NCBI GenBank assembly: GCA_963669155.1
Contig: OZ022577.1
Span: forward strand, 8,444,183 to 8,508,182
Source: Arbacia lixula
Lineage: Eukaryota; Echinodermata; Echinoidea; Arbacioida; Arbaciidae
Reading direction: 5' to 3'
Length of the DNA stretch: 64,000 nt
Below, piece after piece: positions 1-14,026 of this stretch. The translations under genes were made by a program, and so were the position numbers. Every line of letters starts with the position of its first letter. Position 1 is the first letter of the stretch. The notes beneath the pieces were generated by a model, which worked only from the letters and a program-made list of their open reading frames with translations, searched no databases and was not told the origin of the DNA.

Positions 1-1478
1 TTCCAATCTAATGTTCTTTTTATTGATTTGCAGGATGGAGCAGGCTATCGTGCCCCAACTACTGGGTATATGCCTTAATTTTTTTTCTCAAACTTTTATT
101 AAAATGTTTGTAAAACATATATTGTTAATAGGAGTCAAAATTATGATTACTCCAGGCATGTGAGAGAGAAGGGGAATATAAAAAGAGAGAAAAGAGGTGA
201 TGAAGAGAAATGTGGACACACATAAGAAGAGGGGAAAGAGAAAGTTGGTGTAAGGAGGGGAGGGCAGGGAGAGAGGTGGTTGGAATAAGGAGGGGAAAGG
301 ATGTAAAAAGGTATTGAGAATAACATAGAGTATGAGAGATCCAGAAATGTCAAAAGAGAAAGTGAGAAAGGGGAGTACACAAAGACTCATTTTGGCCTAG
401 ATGTGTGTTCTAGAATTCTCAAATAATGTCTCTACTCTGTTCCTCATCTCTCCTTTTCTTCCTCTCTATCCATTTCTCTCACACACTCAATATTTATCTC
501 TTCATCTGTGATCTGTCCATCGCTTTCACGCTGATCGCACCATTCAAATTTCACGTAGGCTTCACAGCATACAACGCACGAAACAACTCACTGCACATTA
601 CATGAAAACATGCATATGGGACTCCGTACGAATTTACCCTTCGTAATGGGAGACGGTGGGGGAAAAATGTGATCTCGACCCGATTAAACACGAATCACCC
701 CAAAAATGTATATATCTTAGCTAGATATATTAATTTCCGACTCGGATATGGTTTGAATTAGCGGGCTCAACATTTTTTGTGTGTGAAAAGAGACAGTTTC
801 TAAAGAAAAAAATCTCGGCTTATTCGGATTCGGGAGACGTGTAGGGGGAAAAAAATGATCGGATTCTTTCACGGTCTGCATACGGAAAAGGCACACACAC
901 ACGTTCGTATATTTTAACACACGCACACACACACGCACACACACAAAAAAAAGTGATGAAAATGTGAAATATAACATTGATAACGCAAGTATTTCTACCT
1001 GTTAAGCCTGTTGATTATTATTTACGACATCATTAATATATCACAGGTAAAGAAATATACACACAACTATTAATTACATGAGTTTTCACCCTTTGAAAAT
1101 AAAAGCTAATATTTCTCTGGAGCTCTGTATATGATTTTCTGTGGGACACCCGGGGCCGTGATGAGAGGATATCCATGACGTTACGTCATATAGACTGAGT
1201 CGTATTTCGTGGCTGGTTTTCAGGCCCGGAAGAGAGGCCATTTTTGTGGTACTTTAGTTGAGGATATCAAGAGGCTAGACGATTTTTGTGATATCATATG
1301 TTGATAAACAGATTATAAATAGCATATGCTTTCATTAGATATAAAATTCATGGATATTTTTTTTCCTCTTATATCAACTTTAAGCATTCATAAATTCTGC
1401 AACATAAAATTAACGAATATATAGAATGTTGAGGCAGAGTCAGCCACCAACTTGTAATGTTGTAGTTCCTCTTCTTAC
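1..1478. other. LRPPRC intronic sequence, no confident exon
   Basis: Downstream (on the minus strand) of the last visible LRPPRC exon. I find no match to the next expected PPR-region exon. The stretch contains short CA-rich tracts near 895-945, a CRE-like palindrome at 1176-1188, and an isolated plus-strand acceptor/donor pair near 33-67. Confidence 0.5.
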
Positions 1479-4400
1479 CTGCATAATACTGTCAATATCT
1501 CCCTTTTCTGCGTATGCACACATCAAGGCTGTGTATGTGTCTGAACTGGCCTCCAGTCCCACGGTCCTTATGCACAAGAAAAACAAAATACATACAAATA
1601 TGGCTCATTCTCAATATACAATGTTCAAAATGGGTTGTAAGACAGTGTACTGATATAGCAGGAAACCTCTTGGATGCAACTTGACACCACTTCTAGTTCT
1701 CAGGGGAATACTTCCCATTGCTTGTTTGTTTGTTATGGACATTTCATATCATGTTTCATAACATTGGCTGAGAGGCTAAGATAAACATAATTATATTCCA
1801 CATACTAAGAATGTTGCTATATGATTGGTCAAGAGTTGATCACGTGATGAGGCGTAGTTTTTCCTATCAGATCACCTGAGAATAAAAGTTTGTTACACTC
1901 TAGGTGATAGTACTTTTTGGTTTCGCTGATCTCTTCACTCCTCACAGTCCTAATGCGTGATTAATATTTTGAGTACACGCGAAATAAAAGTGCGTTACAC
2001 TCGGACTATCAGCTCCCACTAACGCGTCCAAACGCGCGTCATAAGGCGCGTCCTAATTAACGTGCATCCTAACGCGTGTTCCCCATGGCAGCGGCTCAGG
2101 GTTAGGTAGAGAAGTAAACATTACTTTTGTACTTCAAATTGTCATTTTTGGTATAGATAGTTGGTGTCAGATGTGGAATATAAATCAAATAATCAACTTT
2201 TGGTTTCAGGCAATGAGACGAACTATCACTTCTTCGGCGATCTGAATGTATACGCTATCTTTCCTCAGCTGCGCTTCGGAAAGATAGCTACATCCAGATC
2301 GCCTCGGAAGTGATAGTTCATCCCATCACCTTCACCAATGTTGATTATTTGTTTACTAACATACATGAGTGTTTTGTCATATAGCTCATATAAAGAATTC
2401 TGCCATCTGATTTGAAAGTGGGGAAAAGAGTTTTAAATTAATTGTCCATTTGGTAAAAGTCTAAATGAACTACGCTCTGGATCGCAGTGCTTTCTTCAGC
2501 TCTTTCTAAAGATCAGCTACAGTTGTGTTAAATACCAAAATGTGCATCTGTACTATTACGCAGAACTTTGATTCTTGCATGATCCCAAAATACACTTCGT
2601 CTGTGAGCCTCTTGCAATATTTATACAATGAGTAACATTCATTGTGTGAAATTCAGGAAATAATTAAAATGTTTGCCTATAGTAGTCAATATTTGCATGA
2701 CATCCAAGCTTCTCCATATCACATTAGTGTCCACTCACCTCATAACATCCACTATGTTCTTTGCACTCTCCATGTCTCTGAAAAGGTCAAGCATGAAAAA
2801 AAAGCTTTGGTCAAGACGGTTGCACATAATGTTCAAGTTTACTATAATCTTTACATAACAAGACACAAATTATCTAATCAAGAGCACAGTCGGCAATATT
2901 ACATTTGTCAATATGACAGAACAGTTGATATACAATGCTTCATATTTGAATTAATTTTCAACATTTATAGAAGTCATTGATACGAGTAACTGCAGTTACT
3001 CTACTGTATTTAGCACTTTCCAGCTTCATTTAAATACTTGTCTTTCCCTGTGGATAATGGAATCGTCTTAAGTTTCTTGTTGCATGCACTTTACAGGTAA
3101 CTTCCTGCGACAATACACTTTAGCAGATTATGAGTGAGGACTAACAGACACATACGCCCTCATATTAACTGGAACTTCTTTATGACAAATCATGTTGCCA
3201 TAAAAATCAAGCCATTTTGTAATGTACTCACAATTTTCTCCCCATCTACAAAGGAAAGAATTATGACAATCCTATGTATTTCATGATTCAGATTCAATGG
3301 ATGAAATGCACCCTGGGCTTATCAGTTGTTCCTACTTGGACAAACCTCTGACAAGCTTTTGGGGTACCAGTAATATAGTATTGTTTGAAAGACGAGCATG
3401 AAATATGCATTTGCAAATGGTCCATTGAGTCGTCATAAGAGACAGGCCTAGAGCCGGCCTACACATTGGGAGTCTCACCCCGCTCTGCCATGTCCCGTGA
3501 TGAGGGAGTTAAAGATGCCCTCGGTGACAGGAAGGTCCTTAGACTTCATGAACTCTAGGATCTTGGTTGCCCCTTGGATGTCTCCCTGCAGGCAGTATGC
3601 ACTGATCAATCGCTGGTAGGTGATCTACCGTCACAAGGGGGAAAACCATACAGAACAACATTACAAGTTAGGATTACAATTTGTTTGATACTTGCAATCA
3701 TTCTTGCTGCCTGTGTCCAGGAAGGATTTCAGAGTGAGTGATTAGAATTTTGATGACTTGTTATCATTATTATGACATGTACCATTTTTCTCAAACCTTC
3801 GACAAGATAATTTCTAGGATTGTCACAATTGTGCATCTTTGATTTGTCTGAGAATATCGCTTTAAATTGTTATCAGGGTTTTGCAAGTGGAATATTAAGA
3901 GTATTACAAGCCCACTGAATACATGTACATTGCCATGGAAAACATATCATGAATATATCTTGAATATATCATAGAAAATATATCATGTATGTCTCATGGA
4001 AAATATATCATGAATATATAATGAAAAACATATCACAGAAGATTGATCATTCCTCATGACCTGGAAAGGTGCTTGCTTACTCGGTTTGCTTCCTGTCCGC
4101 TGGCCTCCATCTGAGCCAGGAACTCTGTAGGGGAGAATGTGTGCTCATTCTGCAGGTAGACTCTGAGGAGAGCGTTGTAGTGGGTGACATCAAAGGTTGT
4201 ACCTGTGGCAAAGTTAAGGGTGGTTTCAATCACTAGACACAAAACTCACTCTTGATCGATTCAACAATGCAAGTGTCTCTTCACACTAACATGGCGTATT
4301 CATATAACATGTTTACACTCCAATTGTCAAAGTCTGAGCATATGTTTCGCAATATATTGAGGCCATCATTCTGGATGAGAAACCTTCCAAAGTTTTGAAG

Positions 4401-7400
4401 TGTATCTCAAAACTCTCCTAGACCATGTCAAACATGGATGTGCAAGCAAACAAGAAATGTGACAATGTATAAAATTGTCTTTGTCCCTTTTACCAACATT
4501 ATGTAGAAAGCTAGCACAGGGGAATTGTTTAAAAGTATGATTATCCACTAGGAGATATAACTTTTTTGATAGAATTTAAATATCAAATAATTCCCTCCAC
4601 TTACTAGAAATTATGTTAAATAATAATAAGTCCTTTCTTACATAGAGGAATTACCACATAAGACCCAATGCCAATTCATAAAAGGGGAAATGAATGAGTA
4701 TCTGACCAACATACATGGAAGTGAAAACTTAAACAAATGTAAAATATTCATAACTTTTAAATAGATATCCTTCACTATGAACTAGGCCACATAAGAATAA
4801 AATTACAATACACTTAAATGCATGCCAAAGCCCTATTTCAACCAGTGCACTACGAAGTAAACATCATCATGCTCTGAGCAGCAGCAAACCAACTTGATTG
4901 GCCTTTTAAGGTCTTCCTGTAGGACTTCCTTTATTGATATCTGGCATGACCAGCTGTCAATACTGGAGTGGGTATTGCTCACAGTTTGCATCATGCATAC
5001 AATAAACCAGTCATACATAGCAAGAAATTAAAGGGCATATACTGTACTGGGAAGGCAAAAAAGCCTTCAAAAGGTAATTGTTAGCAATCTTCTTGCCAAT
5101 GGTCTTAAATTCATGTATTGTCCATTTTAGAAGCTTGCTGAAAATTATTTGTCCTCAAATGATCCACATTTGGAGTAATTAATGATTAATGATTAAATCC
5201 TCAACATGTTTGGGCCGAACATTTTGAGGATTTGCGATTTAATCACTCTTACTCCAAAAGTAGATCATTTGAGGGCAAATAACTTTCAGCAAGCTTCTAA
5301 AATAGACAATAGATGAATTTAAGACCATTGGTAAGAAGATTGCTAACAATTACCTTTTGAAGGCTTTTTTGCCTTCCCAGTACAGTAAATGCCCTTTAAG
5401 TGAAAGCTGTCAGGGTGGCTACAGACCTAGCTGCTTGAGCTGGTCCCAGATGCTGGTCACCATCGCTGTCCTCTCCCCCAGGGGAACCTCAGGCAGCAAG
5501 GAGCCGCAGCTCCTGATCAGCAGCAGGGCCTGGTTGGGCTTGGCAGCACCTGACCAGTCATGGGCGAGAATGTGGCACCAATCAAATACTCGTCTAAACA
5601 CTCTACAGATCCAATACCCAATAACTTACCAATCAAGCAGTACAATACTTAAAGTGTTTAACTTTAAACAATATGTGTTTGCAGGGTGCCATTCATGCTT
5701 TTAGACGAAACAACAAATAATATTTTTTTAATAAATCAACCTACATGATTCCACCAGAATCCCTTTATAGCTGCTATATTCCAAGGGAAGATGAACTGTA
5801 TTTCTGTATTTTCCTCTACTCAACATTGTATATTTTACTTGAATCACATTTAAATGCAGGCTTGACAGTCGCTTTCCAAATCCCACCCTTTTCAAGCTTG
5901 ATATCATCAAATGACTTGAACTGTACTGTGCATGATACCATATGAAATAAAATAATGTTTTCACTGGGCCTATTTGCTCTTCTACCAGAGGTTCCATTTT
6001 ACATTTTGTGGGCTAAATCAACCTGTGCCCTCATATTATTTCTTGTGGTGTTAACTGGGCTGTGTTGTGCAAGACACCCAAGATATCTACTCAGGTTCCG
6101 GTTTGCATTGTAGGAGCTAAAAGCCCCAGAGCCCTTGTGATACTTCTTGCCTATGTTGGTTGTACTTACCTAGCTTGCAGACCTCATCCAGCACCAATGG
6201 GCTGTGTTGTGCAAGATACCAAGATATCTACTCAGGTACCAGTTTGCAATGTAGGAGCTAAAAGCTCCTGAGCCCTTGTGATACTTCTTGCCTGTGTTGG
6301 TTGTGCTTACCTAGCTTGCAGACCTCATCCAGCACCAGGAGCAGCTAAAAGCCCCTGAGCCCTTGTGATACTTCTTGCCTGTGTTGGTTGTGCTTACCTA
6401 GCTTGCAGACCTCATCCAGCACCAGGAGCAGCTGAGCCTTGGTGATGCGCCCCGTCCTCCTGACCATGTCGTCCAGCCTTCTCAGCACCACCCGGAACTC
6501 CCCATCTGACCGCACCTGCTGGGGCAGACCCTCCAGGGGAAGGGACGAAGAATGACCAGAGCTGGCGTCTGTGTCCAGGTGCTGCTGCTGGAGGGACCCG
6601 GTCACTGTGCTGGACAAACATCTCAGCTGGGGCAAACTGAAGGGAGATAAACAATAAGTGGGGTTTAAATCTTTAAACTTCAACTTAAAATGAAGGGAAG
6701 AAAGAAGAAGGAAGAAGTTTCAAGACACTACAACAGCCAGTGGTTGGAACTTGGCTTTGAACACTGCCACTAGCACAGGCTTTGGCTATAGCTTTGGCTT
6801 TAGCTTTAAGTCCTATGTCCAACTAATAACTCATAATGGTCATAAAACCTGCTTGTCACAAAAATTAGTGCCAATTTCATGCTTTTGGTATCCTACAAAT
6901 TTTAGAGTATTCAGCTAGATGCTAACCAGGTAAGGGTCTGGGTTAGTTCAAAATTAGGTTTAGCCTAAACATTTAGTACAACCTCACGCAATTTGAAAGC
7001 ATGTTGGCGTAATCTATGTGAATTTACTAGTAACTTGCTTAAGGTTTAGTGATCTTCACAATTTTCTGCATCAGAAAAATATTCGATCAGCATGTATGTC
7101 CTTGAATTTCTGTGTGTAATTTGCCTGCAATTATGTAGCAACCTCAAGACTCCTTAATTTTAATAAAAATTTACCATCATATCTAAATATCACTGTTCAT
7201 AATAAGTACTTCTATATGACTACAGTATGTTTGATTCACTTAGACTAATGTGATTTTAGAGCAATTTTGTGGCCTTTCAGTCATTTTAAGGGAATTAATA
7301 CTGGACAATATTGGACATGGGTACTATTGAGTGTGTGCACGCACATTGAAAAGCCATTGAAACCCGTGTAGAAGCTGAGAGTTGTGGTGTGCAATCAAAA

Positions 7401-9088
7401 TGGTTAGTTTTTTATGATTTTCGTGCCACAAAATTACTCTCAAATCAAATATTAACCTTACCCTAACCAATTCTAGTCAGGGGTGGTATTACAGAACGAT
7501 AACTTAGGAGAAATCTTATCCTAAGTCTAGGATTCTCCTAAGTGGTATTCCAGAACGATCTTAACTTTTCTCCTAACTCCGCTCCTAAGATTTCTCCTAA
7601 GTTTTCTCCTATCTTTACGCAAATCATAAAGTTAGGAGGATTGGTATTCCAGAATGCGCGTGAGAGGATTTAGGAGAAAACTTAGAGGAGAAAACTTATG
7701 AGAGCCTCCCCCCTGTCTTAGCCATTCATAACACACGCAATAAAAAAGAGCAGCATTTATTTGCGCAAGCACGCGTACATAATTGATGTGCGCGCACATA
7801 GTTGCGCGACCACAAAGTTAGGATCAATCATAGGGGAAGTTCCCGATGAGATGCTGTGATTGTGATTGGCTGCTCATAAATGAAACACTACCCTCCATTG
7901 GCTAATAAATGCGCACTGGGTGGGGTCAAACCCTCCCTAATTTGCATTAAGAGAGTCCTAAGAGGACGTTCTGTAATACCAATTTCTTGCTCTCTTAGGC
8001 ACCTCCTAAGAGAGATGGTGTGATGTCATGAAACTGAAAGGGAGATTGCGCATCAATGTCTATCTGCGCGCCTTATTGCATTTGATGCGCACATGTAAAA
8101 AAGTTGAATGCGCGAATTATTTTTGCACGTAATACTGTGGGCCTAGGCGCGTACGTCTGGAGATAAAATTGCTTGGGAGCAGTTTTATCTTTCATCCTAA
8201 CTTTCTTTCCTAAGTGCGTTTCAGAATACCGATTTAGCTCATTTGCATAAAATTTTTATCTCTGAGGCTCATTTACATAAAAATTTTATCTCTAGCTCAT
8301 TTGAATAAAAATTTTATCTTTTATTGTAAGTTGGCTTTTCAGAATACCAAAAGATAAAAGTTTTCCTAAGTCCCTGAGATACAATAAAATTTTTCCTAAG
8401 TTCGTTTTCGGAATGCCCCCCCCCCCCCCCCCCAGGATCCTAACCCTAACGTAATTTCATCGAGTTCAAGCTGTTAATTCAACTGATACTGAACATCCGG
8501 TCCCCAAAAGTACAGGTGGGCATAATTATCATTATTATTCATTCATTTCAAGCTCGAAAAAAATGTTTTTTAATTTACTTCAGTTCAGGGAGCGGAAACA
8601 TTGAATGCAATTATATTATGTAAGTAATTGACTGGGAATGGGGTTCTTTAGACTTAAATGTAGTCTATTCACAAATTCGATGAAGTATAAATGACCCAAG
8701 TACTGGAGTAACATGGTACGAGGGCACTACATAGATTTATACCTAATCAGGATCCCAATCTAACCTCCACTGCCGCAGAGCGAAGAGGCAATCGGCTAGT
8801 TACGGCGTGGGCTGCGTCCGTCTCCCCCAGCTCCAGCCGACTAGCCTGCTGGCTCCGCGCGGACCTTCTTTGCGCGAAACGATAGCATTAGATTGCGTAA
8901 TCATTCATTTATATTAACATGCGTTAAAAGCAACAAAATCAACACCATATTTACCCTAAAACACTCCTACGAGTGTGACGCAACTTTCCCAAAGCATTTC
9001 TTCTGATTGAATAACTAGCTGTCGATCTGGTTAGAATCCTTGCAGCGTTGGGTAATAACTTCACAGATCGCAGTCCCAACGAGGCCAT
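1479..9088 (-). CDS. LRPPRC: LRPPRC, leucine-rich PPR-motif mitochondrial RNA-binding protein (5' part, 7 exons; 3' end outside window)
   Basis: Coding exons, in transcript order: 9088-8955, 6636-6398, 5549-5427, 4202-4081, 3624-3479, 2777-2739, 1566-1479. All have GT donors and AG acceptors (last acceptor AAG) and their phases join to 297 uninterrupted codons. The ATG at 9088 has a good Kozak context (aagATGg). It opens an Arg-rich, acid-free presequence ([20 protein letters not shown]...), as expected for mitochondrial import. Residues about 88-165 match the family's VRRTGRI and [13 protein letters not shown] blocks. PPR helical repeats follow from about 170: [37 protein letters not shown], and [17 protein letters not shown]. 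These match vertebrate LRPPRC in order and spacing. The family protein binds and stabilises mitochondrial mRNAs with SLIRP. About three quarters of the usual ~1,400 residues lie beyond the left edge. An in-frame upstream ATG at 9202 would add residues that do not look like a presequence. Identity is very secure; exon ends are read by eye. Confidence 0.95.
2181..2355. repeat. Palindromic foldback repeat
   Basis: Arms at about 2212-2264 and 2277-2327 are reverse complements with a few mismatches; both contain GAACTATCACTTC and a CGATCTG-type block. Outside them, AAATAATCAAC (from 2187) pairs with GTTGATTATTT (from 2340), so the palindrome extends to about 2181-2355. It lies in the LRPPRC intron between the 39-nt exon and the last exon visible here. 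Probably a MITE. Confidence 0.65.
5028..5399. mobile_element. Foldback MITE with TTAA ends in LRPPRC intron 3
   Basis: Two arms of about 170 bp (5028-5205 and 5225-5399) are near-perfect reverse complements around a short centre. Outer ends read TTAAAGGGCAT and ATGCCCTTTAA, so the element is bounded by TTAA on both sides. A TTAA target duplication is typical of the piggyBac superfamily. No ORF is present, so it is non-autonomous. It ends 27 bp from the exon-3 donor at 5427. Assignment to piggyBac is inference. Confidence 0.8.
6058..6431. repeat. Tandem triplication of LRPPRC exon-2 splice-donor segment
   Basis: Two units of about 140 bp (6058-6198 and 6199-6338) and a shorter third one (about 6339-6431) repeat the 3' end of LRPPRC exon 2 and the start of intron 2. 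The donor core, which reads TTACCTAGCTTGCAGACCTC on the plus strand, occurs at about 6167, 6307 and 6394. Only the 6394 copy (donor GT at 6397-6396) belongs to the full exon. The two extra copies lie downstream in the intron and keep donor sequences but only a stub of exon. Confidence 0.9.
7482..8434. mobile_element. Non-autonomous DNA-transposon-like element in LRPPRC intron 1
   Basis: The stretch begins GGGGTGGTATTACAGAACG and ends CGTTTTCGGAATG followed by a C run, which gives imperfect terminal inverted repeats. Inside, GGTATTCCAGAA-type motifs and CCTAAG/CTTAGG motifs recur in both orientations. A short unit like ATAAAAATTTTATCTC is repeated about three times near 8240-8320. There is no coding potential. 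The target-site duplication is not clear to me. The family is unknown. Confidence 0.6.
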
Positions 9089-9202
9089 CTTGATGCATGT
9101 GTGTGATAATGAAATTTGCCTGAACGTTACGACTAAATATGATGCAGCGCAGTTCCTCATGGTATATTGGGCGAAAAGGCATTTCAGAGATTTTCTCGTC
9201 AC

Positions 9203-10847
<1,645 letters not shown>

Positions 10848-11512
10848 CTACGAGGAGATTTTCCCACCATCCAGCACCTCGCCCTTTCTAACCATGTACT
10901 TCAGGCGGTGATCGCGGGGTATCGCCCACGGCATGGTCGGTGTCGAGAACGCCTGGGCACGCCTCACGGCCGTTGGCTGACAACACAATCGCCCTGGCCC
11001 TGACGTGGAGCCGGTGCGGACCCGCATCAACTCCAGGGATTTCTCGGCCGCAGCCTCAGCCGTCATGCCTGGTAAGGAAAAGGGGAAGGGGTGGTGGATG
11101 TCATAATTATGTTATTTAAAGAACCTTATCAAAATGTTTCCAAGGAAACCACTATCATGACTGTTGAGAATTCACTTTCATCTTCATCAAGTGTTAATTG
11201 ATTTCCAGTATTTACAAAGTCATGCTATAACTTATAAGAACTTCAAAATGGTTGATATGGGAGAGCCTATCCAATAACCCTACCCCCCCCCCCTACACAC
11301 AAACACACACACATACACACTCACCACCCTTCCCCGTCACCCCAGTCTTCCATGCAGTTGTCATGGTGATACGCGCCATAAGTCCCGCGCATTTGACGAA
11401 AAGTTCGACCCAACTATCTAACTATCTGTCGCCAAATATTGAATGGAAAAAGGGAACTTTTAATAGATCTATATTTATAAAGTATGCTAAGATGGTTAAT
11501 TGCAACCAAAGC

Positions 11513-11628
11513 TCTGGGGTCATATTCATGAAACTTTACTCATCCTAGTTAGTTACTAAAGTGCATCGAAATGCATGCACTGTAGTAACCAACTAGGCTA
11601 GTAAGCTTTCATGAATATGGCCCCTGGA
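11513..11628. mobile_element. Short hairpin MITE
   Basis: Arms 11513-11568 and 11572-11628 are reverse complements with few mismatches. Termini resemble CTGGGGTCATATTCATGAAA. It is inside the ASRGL1-like locus. I see no clear target duplication. Confidence 0.7.
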
Positions 11629-12197
11629 TCATAAATGAAGGTAAGTATATTGCTACCCCCCCCCTCCCACCCCCTTCATAAGCAATGCAATGGTAATACG
11701 TTGTAAAATCCAGGATGTTACACCAATGGGTATCCAGCTGCCGTTTAATTAATGCAGATTCATTGTACTCTCCTTCTAATCACAAAAGAATGCTTTACAA
11801 AGATTTTCTCTTTGATCCCCCATGTTCAAATCCGCCGATTCTCTGAATGATTTTTGCCTGGATTTGACGTATAAACAAAATCGGATGCGCAGAAGAATTT
11901 GGGGAAATATCCTCACCCCATAAGTTTGTGCAGTTATGACATTGAATACCTACGATGCATCTATAACGATTCAGTCGAGGAATAGTGTTACAATATGGTA
12001 AAAAAAACTCTAAACGTGATATCAAGTTGCAGTATAAAAGTCTCAATTTCACAATGTCCCGCATCATAGCTGCTTAAAAAATTGCATGAAACGTTACTTT
12101 CAGATATTTTCCTTTTAGAAAAGTAACATGAAAAACGTGCCCAGCCTATGCGGAGGTTTAATATTTCTAACAAAGTAACCATGAATATCTTTCGGAG

Positions 12198-12352
<155 letters not shown>

Positions 12353-13843
12353 TTTCTTCTGATCAGCCATTGTTAGGGTAAGCGAGATAACTGAGTTTCA
12401 AGATATATAATACAAGTCGACCTCAGAAAAACGTCTCTTTAGCTAGCACCTGCGGACTTGAGAGGAAACTGCGGGTGCCGCCGATTGCAATACGACTTGC
12501 TCATGATAACATGTACACAAATATCTTCTTTTCGTTGCCATATGACCTCATGAAATTTAGGTAATATATTCCCAGAACTGTTGATTCCTATCTATCTACC
12601 TCTTCAACTTCTCACTCTTTGTGTGCCCCCGCGCTACCCTCTCGGTGCCATGTACGCAATAAGCCCTGTGCCAAGCTTTTTCAACACTTCGCCAGATTAG
12701 TCCTTGAGCAATGGTTGGTATATTTCAAACTGCTTTAACTATTGATATGATGGATGGTGTAGCAAGGAAATAATGTGTGTTAAATGCACTTTAAGAAGAT
12801 TTCTTTGTAGACATTTCCGAGTTTATGCTGGGATTATCCAAATCAATATCGAAATCACCTATTGAAATACATATCTTTTTTATCAACTTTAATCTTTTCT
12901 AAAAAAAAATTAAAAAAAATGTGTGTTTGTTTTAATTGATCGCTGCAATTGCTCTTATAGTAAAAAAAAAAAGTGTTTTTGTTGCGATGAAATCCTTTAT
13001 GTTTTCGCAGCAATAATGAGAGGATATTGCTGTATCATGTATAATTTTGAATATGATTGAATAAAGATTATTGAAAAAAAAAGTTTTAAAAAAGTATGTG
13101 TGTGTGTCCTTGTATTAATGGGGAATTCAGAGAGGAGGAAAGGAGGGACTGTTTCTTCTGTGTCTTATCTTTTTTTCATCACCATTCTCTCCCTCTCTTT
13201 CTCTCCAGCCATTTGCCATTTCTCAACTCCCTGCTCGTGGTCTTTTTACAATTTCCAGTCTACTTTATCTCACCCTTTTTTACATCTCCTGACCTTACTG
13301 CCGAGCAGTCTAGATAGCACTCTCTCTATATACTTCTCTCGACCTACAGACGGAACGACTCTCCGCTACGATCTTCAGCCATTCGGCAGGCCCCAGAAAA
13401 TACGCTTCTTTTATTTTCAGCGCGAACCGCGAAAAAGGTCTCCTTTTCAAACTGCGATATCTCCGTGAATAAACCATATTTTCGTACGCTTTCTTTTGCA
13501 ACTGTATGTTGGAGATCGAGATTTACCAAGTGTGAAAAAACATTTAATTAAAACAGGCAGAACAATATTGCAAATTCGAGATAAATATGTGGTTCTAATT
13601 CAAAAAAGGAAAATGAAAATAAGCTCTATATTTCAATGTCAATCGCTTCTGAGAAAAAAAAATGTAAAATGAGTTGCAATTCAAATTAGGATGAAATTGA
13701 TAAAATTCTAAAGTCAATCGATTTCATTATTTTAGAAGCAAGTTTTATGACATTTCATCGATTGCTTTTCTTGTAATGAGCCTGTGAATATTTAATAAAA
13801 TTTTCACTTTTGGACAATCCATGTTGACTTCAAAATGTATGTG

Positions 13844-14026
13844 TATCAGACAACTAATTCAGAACACATCAATGGTCATTGAGCACACACATGTCAGCCC
13901 ACAACGTCTTTTATGCCAGAATTATCATGCATTAGTGATAAAAACACTGTGATGGCAGTTGTTATTGGTTTTGGCAGATGTGATACACGATGGTCATTGT
14001 TGTGTTCTGAATTGAGTATCAGATAA
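13844..14026. repeat. Inverted repeat
   Basis: A left arm about 13844-13880 and a right arm about 13988-14026 share CAATTCAGAACACA-type sequence in opposite orientation, with both outer parts reading ATCAGA/TCTGAT-like. About 105 bp separates them. Likely a decayed foldback element. Confidence 0.5.

Noticed and set aside
8446-8456. CCTAACCCTAAC-like sequence
   Set aside because: Only about two units; too short to be an interstitial telomeric repeat.
12420-12500. GC-richer segment tested as a middle exon of the asparaginase-like gene
   Set aside because: No frame shows the catalytic Thr block or other family motifs, and splice borders are poor.
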